Shown: positions 1 through 8,419 of the stretch, in pieces
How positions within the stretch are numbered: the first letter of the stretch is position 1
Layout: every line of letters starts with the position of its first letter
Origin: Takakia lepidozioides
Lineage: Eukaryota > Streptophyta > Takakiopsida > Takakiales > Takakiaceae
Assembly (NCBI GenBank): GCA_030704615.1
Contig: CM060731.1
Coordinates: 48,796,001 to 48,817,240, forward strand
DNA length: 21,240 nt
Direction: 5' to 3'
Notes under the pieces: generated by a model
What the model was told of the DNA's origin: nothing
Database searches by the model: none
Seen by the model: the letters and a program-made list of their open reading frames with translations, nothing else
Position numbers and translations under genes: made by a program

Positions 1-62
1 CACCTATCACCACAACCCAACATCGCGCGCAGGACACATCGTGAGTCGAAAACATGGATCCA
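1..62 (+). repeat. Left arm of a long-range inverted repeat
   Basis: Positions 1-50 match the reverse complement of 19053-19004 at about 42 of 50 bases by eye, including an uninterrupted stretch covering CACCACAACCCAACATC; similarity continues with a 1-base gap to ATGGAT near 59. The arm may extend left of the window, so neither the outer end nor a target-site duplication can be read. It could be the terminal inverted repeat of a large MULE-type element, or one of two unrelated copies of a dispersed repeat in opposite orientation. Confidence 0.6.
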
Positions 63-90
63 TACATGGCAGATGACACATACATGATGG

Positions 91-137
91 TCACGAAAGT
101 AACATGATGACCATCACGAAAGTCACATTATGACCAT
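91..137 (+). repeat. Two tandem copies of a 23-bp repeat
   Basis: TCACGAAAGT(A/C)ACAT(G/T)ATGACCAT occurs at 91-114 and 114-137, with two differences. It lies just inside the inverted-repeat arm, where subterminal repeats would be expected in a DNA transposon. No function is shown. Confidence 0.75.
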
Positions 138-186
138 AGGCGTGAAGCCCTCACATATGCATGCATAAACAAGGTTGTACATGTTC

Positions 187-213
187 AAATTTCAAAATTC
201 AAATTTGAAATTT
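187..213. repeat. AT-rich palindrome
   Basis: AAATTTCAAA (187-196) and TTTGAAATTT (204-213) are perfect 10-base inverted copies separated by 7 bases, in an AT-rich stretch upstream of the transposase-like gene. Possibly only low-complexity sequence. Confidence 0.5.
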
Positions 214-371
214 AGTATTATTTTATGGATTGGGTCTACTTCTAGGATTTAGGATGGATGTATGTAGGTACGGATGGATGAGACCAAGAAGTATGTGTAA
301 TGAGAGGCAACCTCCAATCGTCACCTTCCTTTCATGGTCCTCTCAAACTGTTCTGACCACGAAAGCACAAC

Positions 372-730
372 GTGCAGCCAGTACCAGCCGTGCCTCAGGT
401 CCCTGAATTGCGCCACGATATGTCTGTTGCCGAGAATGAAGATAATATTGCAACCCATCTTGTTTTGCTGCTTCGAAACCAAGTTCAAATGCCCAATGTA
501 GGTGCTTTTAACCAGCATGTACTGCAGTGGCGTTTCCAATGGCATGGCAAGCCTCCTGGCCAAAACTCTGTTGAAGTCGCCTACATTCCCTAGAATCGAG
601 TTGCTGATTTCATTACAGGGGAGTCTTCCCGTTCAGATGGCCCATGCACTTTCAGCAGGCATCAGCAAAGATGCCATCCGGAGGGGTCTCTCTCAGCTCC
701 TCGCAGCAACAGTGCCAGGACTACAACAAG
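372..730 (+). CDS. Possible 5' exon(s) of the MULE-like transposase gene
   Basis: The frame starting at 372 reads through protein-like sequence (for example MSVAENEDNIATHLVLLLR) to a TAG at 591-593, then stays open to a good splice donor, CAAG|GTACAT, at 730/731. Joining 730 to the acceptor at 844/845 completes an AGG codon and keeps the transposase frame. The TAG is either a nonsense mutation or part of an acceptor (TTCCCTAG, exon from 594); a cryptic donor such as GTAGGT near 498 could then skip it. No recognised domain is visible here, and the true start is uncertain. The gene model is inference from open frames and splice signals. Confidence 0.4.
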
Positions 731-844
731 GTACATTGGGCTACAGGTCATGTGTTGCAAGGGCTACTGAATGATTTCCATGAATGTCCGAGTGCCTGAA
801 TCCCCTTGGTGTCATAGTAACGGATTGTTTTTTTGTTATTGTAG

Positions 845-1652
845 GTATCACTGCTCATATGGTCCACAGGACAGAACTAGTTCCCTCTTGGAGGTTACCC
901 CTGCAATGGCACACAAGAAACGCCGAGTGAAGCCTGCAAAGAAGAAGGGGAGGAAGCCAAGAGCCACGGCCGCTTCCACTGAAGCAAAGCCAAAACAAAT
1001 GAGGACCACACAAACAAAATCGGGGGAAGGCATCAAGAGGGGATGCATGTGCAGGTTTGTAGTGAAGCAATGCTATGTGGACCCTGATATTGTAGAGCTG
1101 GTCTATTATGAAAAGAGACATGTGAATGGGGCTGGACAGGTCTTCCATGGACCTGCGCATCAAGTAGGTCGCGTTTCATTAGCTCCCCACCTGAGAGATG
1201 AGATGAAATCATGGGTGTTACACAACCTCCGTCTCGGACTAAGCATCAACAAGATAATGGCCAAGCACACGCAGAAGGTGAGGGAAATCATGGATGGGGG
1301 GTTCGAGGTTACTCGTGACACCTTCCTTCTTTCAAATGACATCCGAAATATTGCCAACAAGTGCGATGAAGAAACATTCAAAAAGCACTCCAATGATGCA
1401 CAAAGTGTCCGAATGTGGGTGCATGAAAACCCAGGAAGCATTTTCTACTACCAGGAAGAGTCTAATCACCCTGCTTGGACGTTGAATGACAGAAAACTCG
1501 ACCTTCCATTTGTGCTTGGCATACAAACTGATTGGCAGAGAAAACAGATGCTCAAACACGGCCATCGTCGCATAGTTGCTTGTGATGCAACCTTTGGAAC
1601 GAATGAAAAGAAGGTTCGTCAGATTGTTAACCCAAATTTCTTGAAAGCATGA
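845..1652 (+). pseudogene. MULE/FAR1-like transposase, N-terminal fragment
   Basis: Mutator-like transposases bind element ends and cut with a DDE catalytic triad. The frame after acceptor TTGTTATTGTAG at 844 reads about 265 residues. It opens with a basic Lys/Arg-rich tract (MAHKKRRVKPAKKKGRK), followed by a Cys/His-containing region (KRGCMCRFVVKQ ... YYEKRHVNGAGQVFHGP) and a helical stretch. It ends in LGIQTDWQRKQML ... ACDATFGTN, which matches the segment around the first catalytic Asp of MULE transposases (GAT 1584-1586). The coding exon probably ends at AAG|GTTCGT (1613/1614). The remaining catalytic core and SWIM finger expected in this family are not visible downstream, so the copy is truncated or its other exons were displaced. 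A domesticated FAR1/FHY3-like host gene is an alternative; the missing core makes a dead element likelier. Confidence 0.75.
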
Positions 1653-2095
1653 CAAATTACGTTCTTCGTGTGAAGTACTCTGTTTTGCAACCATTTCCTT
1701 TGCATTTGAAGAAGGTCTCCTGATTCAAAATACCTACTGAACTACAGTGACCCAAACCAAAGATCCAAACTCCTAGCAAGTTGAACTACATCCCAACTCA
1801 CATGTAAGAGTTTGATGAGGCTACAAACCGAAAGAGAATGAGCCCTGTATCTGATGCTATTGTTATGATGGTCTCCAATACTAGAAAGTCGCCTCTTCAA
1901 GGCAACAATACGCAGAGCTCGGTTTAAAACCCGCTGAGGCGGTTCAGAGTGTGTCCTGAACCCTAAACCTCAATGAAAAGCAACATACCTCGTTGGCAGG
2001 CTGAAAAGATGCATTGGTCTTCCTCACCGTCTCCTGCAGATCACATGTATTAGCCACAATATTTAAGATCCAAAGAACTTCACCACCCCCTCATA
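1653..2095. other. No gene recognised
   Basis: No long open frame and no match to the missing half of the transposase. Stops are frequent in all frames examined. Probably a decayed intron or degenerate transposon sequence. Confidence 0.4.
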
Positions 2096-2337
2096 GTTCA
2101 CCATCCCATTTCCATGCACACACAAATTTGAAAAGACATGTTCAGTCGGAAGGTCTGCTTCAGATTATCCCTACATAGACCAGCCTCATTTCCCATTAAC
2201 TCAGCATACACCCCATGGAAATGACAGACCTGAAGTTCAGAACCAGGAGAAAGACATGGCTACTCGGGAAATTACCCACCCGTGCCCCAAGATTCCAGGA
2301 CCAGGAAGAGGTTGTACACCGGCTGAAGGACTTCAGG
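2096..2337 (+). CDS. Coding-like exon without recognised family
   Basis: One frame is open from a TAG near 2093 to a consensus donor, CTTCAG|GTAAGC, at 2337/2338. It is rich in Pro, Gln and charged residues (for example HFPLTQHTPHGNDRPEVQNQ). It has no obvious ATG start and no family could be named. It may be an internal exon of the truncated transposase gene or of a captured gene. The strong donor is the main support. Confidence 0.25.
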
Positions 2338-2373
2338 TAAGCCAACATAGGGAGGTCTCATGGATCACCAACA

Positions 2374-2865
2374 GTGCAGCTGCAAAACAGCCTAACACCG
2401 TTGTACTCAGGTCAAAGATTCCTATGTGCTCCTAACGAAGGTTGGGGGCCACATGCTTTGGGCCTGGACCCTTCGAAGGAGAACGAGTGTTTTCATATTT
2501 TTACCTTGTTTCAATGGGTAGATGAAGGTTGGGACTGCATTAAACTGCTGGACGAACTTCCTTCCCCCATCATTCGCAAGCTTCAGAAGGGTTGCAGACC
2601 TGAAAGACCTTGGACCAGGGCTGGTGACATTTGTCTAACTATTGAGGATGGAGTGATGCATGTCATGTTTGCTTCCTTCATGCATTTGCGGAAGAACTCA
2701 TCCTCGCTGTTTTTGCGTGTCTTGCCGCATTGGGGGAGCAATCACTTCCACCACTCAGTCTTCTTCTTTCGGTGGGATATGAGAGTGTGTGTTTGGAAAG
2801 AGAGAATGATTAGGCAAGAGGTTCAGGTGCCTAATTATGAGTGGAATTTCAAAGATGTTGACTAG
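2374..2865 (+). CDS. Unrecognised ORF (up to 163 residues)
   Basis: This is the longest plus-strand frame in the region, with three Trp-containing segments (NEGWGPHALGLDP, QWVDEGWDCIKLLDEL, VPNYEWNF). I do not recognise a family. It follows the exon candidate ending at 2337 in the same orientation and could be a later exon of the same gene. The residue composition is protein-like, but length alone does not prove coding. Confidence 0.3.
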   Translation: MQLQNSLTPLYSGQRFLCAPNEGWGPHALGLDPSKENECFHIFTLFQWVDEGWDCIKLLDELPSPIIRKLQKGCRPERPWTRAGDICLTIEDGVMHVMFASFMHLRKNSSSLFLRVLPHWGSNHFHHSVFFFRWDMRVCVWKERMIRQEVQVPNYEWNFKDVD

Positions 2866-3229
2866 TTAATAGCATCTTGAACCTCTTTCACTAGCATCAC
2901 ATAGTTTGCCTCTTTTCTACGTTTGTGTGACCCTTCAGGGTGGAATTCTGGAAGCATGTGATGTTTGCTTGAACAATGTAGATGCCAAAAAACAGATTGT
3001 CACAACAATCTTTCCATGTATTCATGTCCAAAGTGTACTCCCGGCATTCATGGTTTTCATTTTGCTTTCACATGGTTTGAAGGTTCTCCCACCTTACTTG
3101 CACATGCACGGGTTCATGCACTTGCATATGTTCTAAAGTAGGTGCAGCAAGTGGAGTTGAAAGTGAATGACACATGCTGGGAGTTGTTGGAATCACTCAG
3201 TGTTGGGGTTTTGTCATCAGTGAGCAACC
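2866..3229. other. No gene recognised
   Basis: Short overlapping frames only (the best is 76 residues, low complexity toward its end). Nothing here could be assigned. Confidence 0.4.
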
Positions 3230-3930
3230 CTATTCAGGACCATACTCCTGACACCTCTGTTCACCAACATTGAAAATCAGGAGGCTTAGCCTAAAGCCCT
3301 GCTCCCCTTGGGGTATACAACAGATGGATGCTTGTGCGGAGGGATTTCTGCAGGAAATCTGGAAAGCTTGAACAATTTCCTGAACCAATTTTATATACCA
3401 ACGTAAGTCTCAGTACTGGATTAACCCCTCACAAATGTAGGTGTATCGCCTCTTCTGTTGCCCAACCATGGATGCGGGGTCTATGGCCACGACGCTATGG
3501 CAAACAACGTCTCGTGAGTACTCAGGACCAGCAAGAACATAGTCTCTCCCTACGCCTCTGTTCACCAACTTTCAACCACTTTCACAAACTTTGTCGAGGC
3601 TGAGCCTAAAGCCCTGGCCATGTTGGGGTCTGATTGCTGGGCAAGTCATACTCAGCAGATTCATGCATGTGTGAAGGACTTTCTAGAGGAATGAAGGAAA
3701 GCCTGAACAATGTCGAACATAGTCTCTCCCTACAGCTCTGTCACCAACTTTCAAGAGGTTTAAGAAACTGCGATCCTTCCTGAGTCTAAAACCCTGGCCA
3801 TGTGGGGGTATGATTGTTGGGCATGTCACCCTCAGCAGGTTGATGCATGTGTGAAGGACTTTGTAGAGGAACGAAGCGAAGGTTCAACAATCTCCTGAAC
3901 CAATTTTGTATACCAACATAAGTCCCACTT
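3230..3930 (+). repeat. Degenerate direct-repeat family, left cluster (about three copies)
   Basis: Shared blocks recur in the same order: CTCTGTTCACCAAC (3256, 3558; shortened near 3738), GAGCCTAAAGCCCTGGCCAT-like text (3284, 3600, 3785), GATGCATGTGTGAAGGACTT-like text (3323, 3662, 3842), and TCCTGAACCAATTTTGTATA-like text (3378, 3893) followed by ACCAAC(G/A)TAAGTC. The spacing between blocks varies. The same blocks reappear at 11257-11535 on the other side of the CACTA element. The repeated segment may derive from an exon, because a GTAAGT donor-like end recurs, but no protein is recognised. Confidence 0.7.
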
Positions 3931-4237
3931 CTTGTGCCCTTCGAATGGATGCGAGAATGGATGGAGCAGCCCAAATTTCCAAGAGGGGGGGTGACAAATG
4001 ATGTGGTGTCTGTGTGGGTGTGAAGCAGTGGGAGCTGTGGGGCCAGCGATACAGCATTGGGAGGGGATCATGGGCTTGCCCCAGGCAAGAAGGCCATGCA
4101 ACCAATTTAGCTACCACATGACCACTGGTTGAAACAGGTAGTTAGTAGAGAGAGAGAGTGAGAAGGAGAGTACAGATACATAAGCTAGAGGTGTTGTGGA
4201 ACGTGGGTGGGTGGTTGAATGTGTGGGCAGCAACGTC
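3931..4237. other. No gene recognised; left flank of the CACTA element
   Basis: Contains a purine-rich microsatellite around 4145-4170 (repeated GA). No coding signal on either strand; the minus-strand frames here are short and overlap one another. Confidence 0.4.
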
Positions 4238-4240
4238 CAA
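4238..4240. repeat. Target-site duplication, left copy (CAA)
   Basis: CAA directly precedes the CACTA terminus at 4241 and is matched by CAA at 10835-10837 directly after the other terminus. A 3-bp duplication is the rule for CACTA elements. Three bases alone could match by chance (1 in 64); together with the termini it is convincing. Confidence 0.8.
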
Positions 4241-4269
4241 CACTACAACAGATGAGTGTTTTTATGACT
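4241..4269 (+). repeat. CACTA terminal inverted repeat, left
   Basis: Starts CACTACAACAGATGAG and pairs with the reverse complement of 10806-10834, differing at positions 9, 17 and 25 of 29. Confidence 0.87.
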
Positions 4270-4610
4270 GCACATATGACTATTTTTTCAGTCCTATATG
4301 CGTTCATGACTACATCACTCTGTAGTGAAAAAAGCCCTATCATAGCGACTAGTCTTTAGCACTGCATTTTGCAAGTCATAGCCGTGACTGCATGCGTGGC
4401 ACTTGGAGTCATGCATAAGAGAGTGATGTATTTACAACTCTATGACTTACATACGACTAACTATATGACTACATTGTCTGATGAGCGTTGCCTACATGGA
4501 GAGGCTTTAGAGGAACACGTGCACCACTGCGCAAGCAACACGTCACGACACCTGTTGCACTTCAGATGTGACATGTGGCACTTAGACATAATATATGACT
4601 AGCATATATG
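4262..4610 (+). repeat. CACTA left subterminal repeat region
   Basis: About ten degenerate copies of ATGACT or its complement AGTCAT occur here (for example TATGACTGC, ATATGACTATT, CATGACTACATC, AAGTCATAGCC, GGAGTCATGC, CTATGACTTAC, ATATGACTAGC). In En/Spm such subterminal motifs bind the TNPA protein; binding here is inference. CACTCTGTAGTG at 4317-4328 carries the CACT/AGTG terminal core as a short palindrome. Confidence 0.7.
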
Positions 4611-4619
4611 GCAGGGTTT

Positions 4620-5089
4620 ATGCCACATGTCATCAAGAATGTCTCTGAAAATAATTTAATAGTTATATTTGTAATTTTAAATTCTTAAATTTTTATTTTA
4701 TTTTTGAAAACAAGGGATAGCAGCTTGGAAATTTTTATTAAATGGTATTATTGTTTAATTTAATAATGTTATATAAAATAAAAATAGATTAAATGATTTA
4801 AATTCTTCATTACATGGTGAAATTCTGATATAAAAAAAGAATGGACCCCTCTTGCATACTAGCAACCACAAGGACATTCAAAATAGACGAGTTCACGGGA
4901 ATACACGCCGTATAAATTATATTACAAAAATCCAAATGAGACCAATGTCCCAATGGACACCTCAAAGGCCACAATGTCCAAAAATCCACGCCTGAAAAGG
5001 TCCAGTAAGCAAAAAATAAGCAAGCCCACACATGGGCTGAATTGTTGTAATATTAGTTTGTTCTGGTGCTACTAGAATCAAGGACCCTG
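4620..5089. other. AT-rich spacer inside the CACTA element, no gene
   Basis: Positions 4640-4810 are strongly AT-rich. Positions 4811-5089 hold only short frames. Nothing was recognised. Confidence 0.45.
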
Positions 5090-5386
5090 TTAAACAGTGC
5101 AATACTTACGGCCGATTTGATAAGAGGGAAAAACAGGGTGAAATGTGTTGAAGAAGGTGCCTTGATTAACAGTGCCTGATTTGATCAATTGTGTCGCTGC
5201 TGCTGCGGCTTCCAGTTGACCATCTACCCATGCAAGTTTCTTGTACCTATCCTTCCACAGGGAATCATAGGTAATATGGAGCTTGAAATCCGGCCCTCTT
5301 GGATGAATCTGGACCCACACATCTATCCCTGATCCTTCAGCTATCCATTCCCTTGCACAAATCATGCATACATCCTCGCCTTGCTG
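5090..5386 (-). pseudogene. Isolated 5' exon of the captured PPR gene, copy A
   Basis: After acceptor CAGCTGCTAG (exon from 5386) the minus strand reads QQGEDVCMICAREW, then a short globular-looking segment (VWVQIHPRG, FKLHITYDSLWKD, AWVDGQLEAAAAATQLIKSG), and ends in an unrelated tail. Copy B (7922-8123) has the same segment fused in frame to PPR repeats, so this is the N-terminal exon of the same gene family, here without its PPR part. The A-rich LEAAAAA tract is shared by all three copies. Copy A keeps the best reading frame. The segment is not a PPR motif, and I do not recognise its family. Confidence 0.6.
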
Positions 5387-5815
5387 CTAGCAGCTGACAA
5401 TGACAACCTAGAATTGCTTGAGCAAACACCCCAACCCTACTTATCACACTAGTTCCTATGCTGACTTGCGTCTGCTTCCAACAGGCATTCACCTTTTGCC
5501 TCGATTGTTCCATCATTGACTGAGGTCGGGAACGTATTCATCCTAGAGCTTCTCCTCGAGTCTCTGTTATCTATTTTTCGATACTTTCCTGTCGACCACA
5601 TTGGCAGTAACATGTCAAAATCACTCCAAAACTATCATAGATCCACCAACGAGCTAACTTGCAGAATTCAACATTAAAATTTAGGGACGACTCTGATAGC
5701 AGGGGAAAACAAGGTGAAATATGTTGAAGAAGGTACCTTCATTAGCAGCGCCTTGTTTTATGAATTGTGCTGTTGCCGCTGTTGTTTCTAGTTGACCATC
5801 TACCCACTTATAGCC
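5105..5815 (-). repeat. PPR-gene 5' unit A plus start of a second tandem unit
   Basis: Unit A (about 5105-5694) runs from GATAAGAGGGAAAAACAGGG to GAATTCAACATTAAAATTTAGGG. At 5695 a second unit begins (GGGGAAAACAAGGTGAAATATG ... GTTGACCATCTACCC) and breaks off near 5815. The same unit occurs at 7900-8410 and at 9483-10004. It spans the N-terminal exon and its upstream sequence. Confidence 0.75.
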
Positions 5816-6111
5816 GCTGTGAGCTATTGAAGAAGGTGCCCCCTTCCCCCATCATTTGATCATATGTCTCCATACCATGTCCCTGCTCTGCATATCCTAC
5901 AAGCATCGCGTTCCATGACACCACATCTCGTTCAGCCATAGTGTTGAAAACTCCCTTCGCATCCTTAATGCACCCACATTTCGCATACATGTCCACCAGG
6001 GTAGTGTTCAGAATGACATCTGGTACAATTCCAGCTTTGATGGTGTCACCATGGACCTCTTTCCCCTTTTCCAGAGGTCCCAGGCTTGCACACGCATTGC
6101 AAACACAAACA

Positions 6112-7556
6112 AACGTGATGTGGTTGGGCTTCACCCCTTCGCGCAGCATTTGCTCATAGGTCTCCAAAGCATTCGTACCACACCCATGCTTGGTAAATCC
6201 TGCCAACATTATATTCCACGTTATCAAAGATCATTTAGACATTCTGTTGAAAACTTCGTGAGCATGCATGCATGATGCTCCTGCACTTAACATACATGTT
6301 TGCTTCTGCACCCACATTTTGCATAGATGTCCACCAGGGTATTGTTCAAAATGGCATTTGGTACAATTCCAGCCCTGATGATGTCGCCATGGACCTCTTT
6401 GCAAGCCCTTTTCCAGAGCGACCATGGCTGTGTTCAGAATGACATTTGGCACAATTCCAGCTTTGATGATGTCACCATTCACCTCTTTGCCCTTTTCCAG
6501 GGCTGCCAAGCTTGCACAAGCATTGCGAGTGCACACAAACGTGATGTGGTCGGCCTTCACCCCTTCGCACATCATTTGCTCATACGTCTCCAAAGCCTCC
6601 ATCTCGCGCCCCTGTTGTGCATTCACTGCGAGCATCGCACTCCACGACACCACATTTCATTCAGCCATATTGTTGATCACTCCCTTTGCATCCTTGATGC
6701 TCCCACATTTGGCATATAAGTCCACCAGGGCAGTGTTCAGGATCACATTTGGTATGATTCCAGCTCTGACGATGTCGCCATGCACCTCTTTGCCCTTTTC
6801 CAGGGCTACTAGGCTTGCACACGCACTGCAAACGCACACAAACGTGATGTGGTCGAGCTTCATCCCTTCACACATCATTTGCTCATACGTCTCCAAAGCC
6901 TCCATCCCGCGCCCCTGCTGTATATACCCTGCGAGCATCGCACTCCACGACACCACATTTCGTTCAGCCATATTGTTGAACACTCCCTTTGCATCCTCGA
7001 TGCTCCCACATTTGGCATACATGTCCACCAGGGCAGTGTTCAGGATCACATCTGGTACGATTCCAGCTCTGACAATGTCACCATGCACCTCTTTGCCCTT
7101 TTCCAGAGTTGCCAGGCTTGCACACGCACTGCAAACGCACACAAACGTGATGTGGTCGGGCTTCATCCCTTCACACATCATTTGCTCATACGTCTCCAAA
7201 GCCTCCATCCCGCGCCCCTGCTGTATACCCTGCGAGCATCACATTCCACGACACCACATTTTGTTCAGCCATATTGTTGAACACTCCCTTTGCATCCTCG
7301 ATGCTCCCACATTTGGCATACATGTCCACCAGGGCAGTGTTCAGGATCACATTTGGTACGATTCCAACACTGACGATGTCACCATGCACCTCTTTGCCCT
7401 TTTCCAGGGCTGCCAGGCTTGCACACGCACTGCAAACGCACACAAACGTGATGTGGTCGGGCTTCATCCCTTCCCCCATCATTTGCTCATAGGTCTCCAA
7501 AGCATTCCTACCACACCCATGCTTGGTAAATCCTCCCAACATTATATTCCACGTGT
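6112..7556 (-). repeat. Tandem array of 303-bp PPR triplet units
   Basis: The anchor AACGTGATGTGG recurs at 7445, 7144, 6841, 6538 and 6112, with spacings of 301, 303, 303 and 426. The units are nearly identical at the DNA level, far more than divergent PPR repeats normally are, so they arose by recent duplication. The 301 spacing is a 2-bp deletion and the 426 spacing a rearranged unit with an 88-bp internal duplication. Confidence 0.88.
6344..6502. repeat. 88-bp offset internal duplication within the PPR array
   Basis: GTTCAAAATGGCATTTGGTA at 6344 and GTTCAGAATGACATTTGGCA at 6432 begin two diverged copies of the same part of the PPR triplet, running to CCTCTTTGC...CTTTTCCAG. The first copy has 4 extra bases (CAAG) before CCCTTTTCCAG. 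The duplication explains most of the oversized repeat spacing. Confidence 0.75.
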
Positions 7557-7899
7557 TCAAAGATCATTGAGGCATTTTGTTGAATACTTGGTGAGCATCC
7601 ATGATGCTCCCGCACTTAACATACATGTTGACAAGGGTGTTGAGGAGAAAAACATTTGGCGTGAATCCACTTTGGATAATGTGAGTTTGCACCTATTTTT
7701 CAGCTTCCAGGCCTTTCACCTTGATGCACTTATGCAAGAGACAGACATACGTTTCTGAATCTACTGAAATGCCTCCTTGGTTTAAAGTCTGTAGAGCCTC
7801 TGTCAGTCTGCCTGCCTCACAAAGCATCTTCACATGCCCATAAGTGCCAGAAGAGACATTGTGGACTCCCTCTCTTGATCCGCTTCCAGAAGCTGTGGT

Positions 7900-8410
7900 C
7901 ACGGTTGAGGTGCCTGGTTTTATCAACTGTGCCGCTGCAGCTGCTGCCTTCAGTTGACCATCTACCCATGCAGGTTTCTTGTGGCTATTGATCCACAGGG
8001 AATCATAGGTAATTTTGTGCTTGAAATCTGCCCCTCTTGGAAGAATCTGTACCCACTCTCTATCCCTGCTTCTTCAGCTATCCATGCGTCTGCACAAATC
8101 ATGCATTCATCCTTGCCTTGCTGCTAGCAGCTGACAATAACAGCCTAGACACCCAACTCAGCTTATGACCCTAGTTCCTATGTTGAATTGCATCGTTACT
8201 CTCTGTAATCTAACATACATTCACCTTTTTGCCTCGATTGTCTCACCATTAACTGGGGTCACAAAAGTATCCATTCCACAGCTTCTCCTCATCTCTGTTA
8301 CATACTTTCCTGTTGTCACATTGGCAGTATCATGTCAAACTTGCTGCAAACTAGATTCACTCAACCAGCTAACGTGCAGAATTCAACATGGAAATTTAGG
8401 GCCGATTCTG
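7900..8410 (-). repeat. PPR-gene 5' unit B, joined to the PPR body
   Basis: Same order of blocks as units A and C: GTTGACCATCTACCCATGCA, CCACAGGGAATCATAGGTAA, CTTGCTGCTAGCAGCTGACA, CTGGGGTC near 8255, CACATTGGCAGTA near 8317, and GCAGAATTCAACATGGAAAT. Here the coding part continues in frame into PPR repeats. A one-base difference at GGGATAGAGAGTGGG, relative to unit A, breaks the upstream frame. Confidence 0.75.
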
Positions 8411-8419
8411 TGATTGGAA

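Larger units (their letters stand above)
5808..8123 (-). pseudogene. Captured PPR (PLS-type) gene, tandemly amplified and broken
   Basis: Plant PPR proteins bind organellar RNA, each roughly 35-residue repeat reading one base. The minus strand reads, in order: an N-terminal exon with the AAAAAAQLIKPG tract; a first PPR (TYGHVKMLCEAGRLTEALQT); then repeats such as NTALVDMYAKCGSIEDA, NVVSWSAMLAGY and PDHITFVCVCSACASL. These form 101-residue P-L-S triplets. No E or DYW domain follows. Breaks: TAG at 7690-7692, TGA at 7564-7566, a 2-bp deletion near 7223-7228, TGA at 6657-6659, a rearranged triplet at 6265-6435, and TGA at 6231-6233. The 3' end (5808-5870) is fused to sequence from the 5' unit. 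Regular PPR spelling shows real ancestry; the breaks make a functional protein unlikely. Confidence 0.85.

Noticed and set aside
848-1163. Minus-strand frames opposite the MULE exon
   Set aside because: They are antisense shadows of the Lys/Arg-rich transposase N-terminus.
6112-7556. CRISPR-like or satellite array
   Set aside because: The regular period is coding (101 residues, PPR spelling), with no short repeat/spacer alternation.
6424-7758. Longest plus-strand frame in the window (444 residues, internally repetitive)
   Set aside because: It is the antisense of the PPR array. The minus strand spells canonical PPR repeats, and the repetition comes from the 303-bp units.
5808-8123. Functional PPR gene with RNA-editing E/DYW domain
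   Set aside because: Stops and a frameshift interrupt it, and the 3' end fuses to 5'-unit sequence instead of an E or DYW domain.
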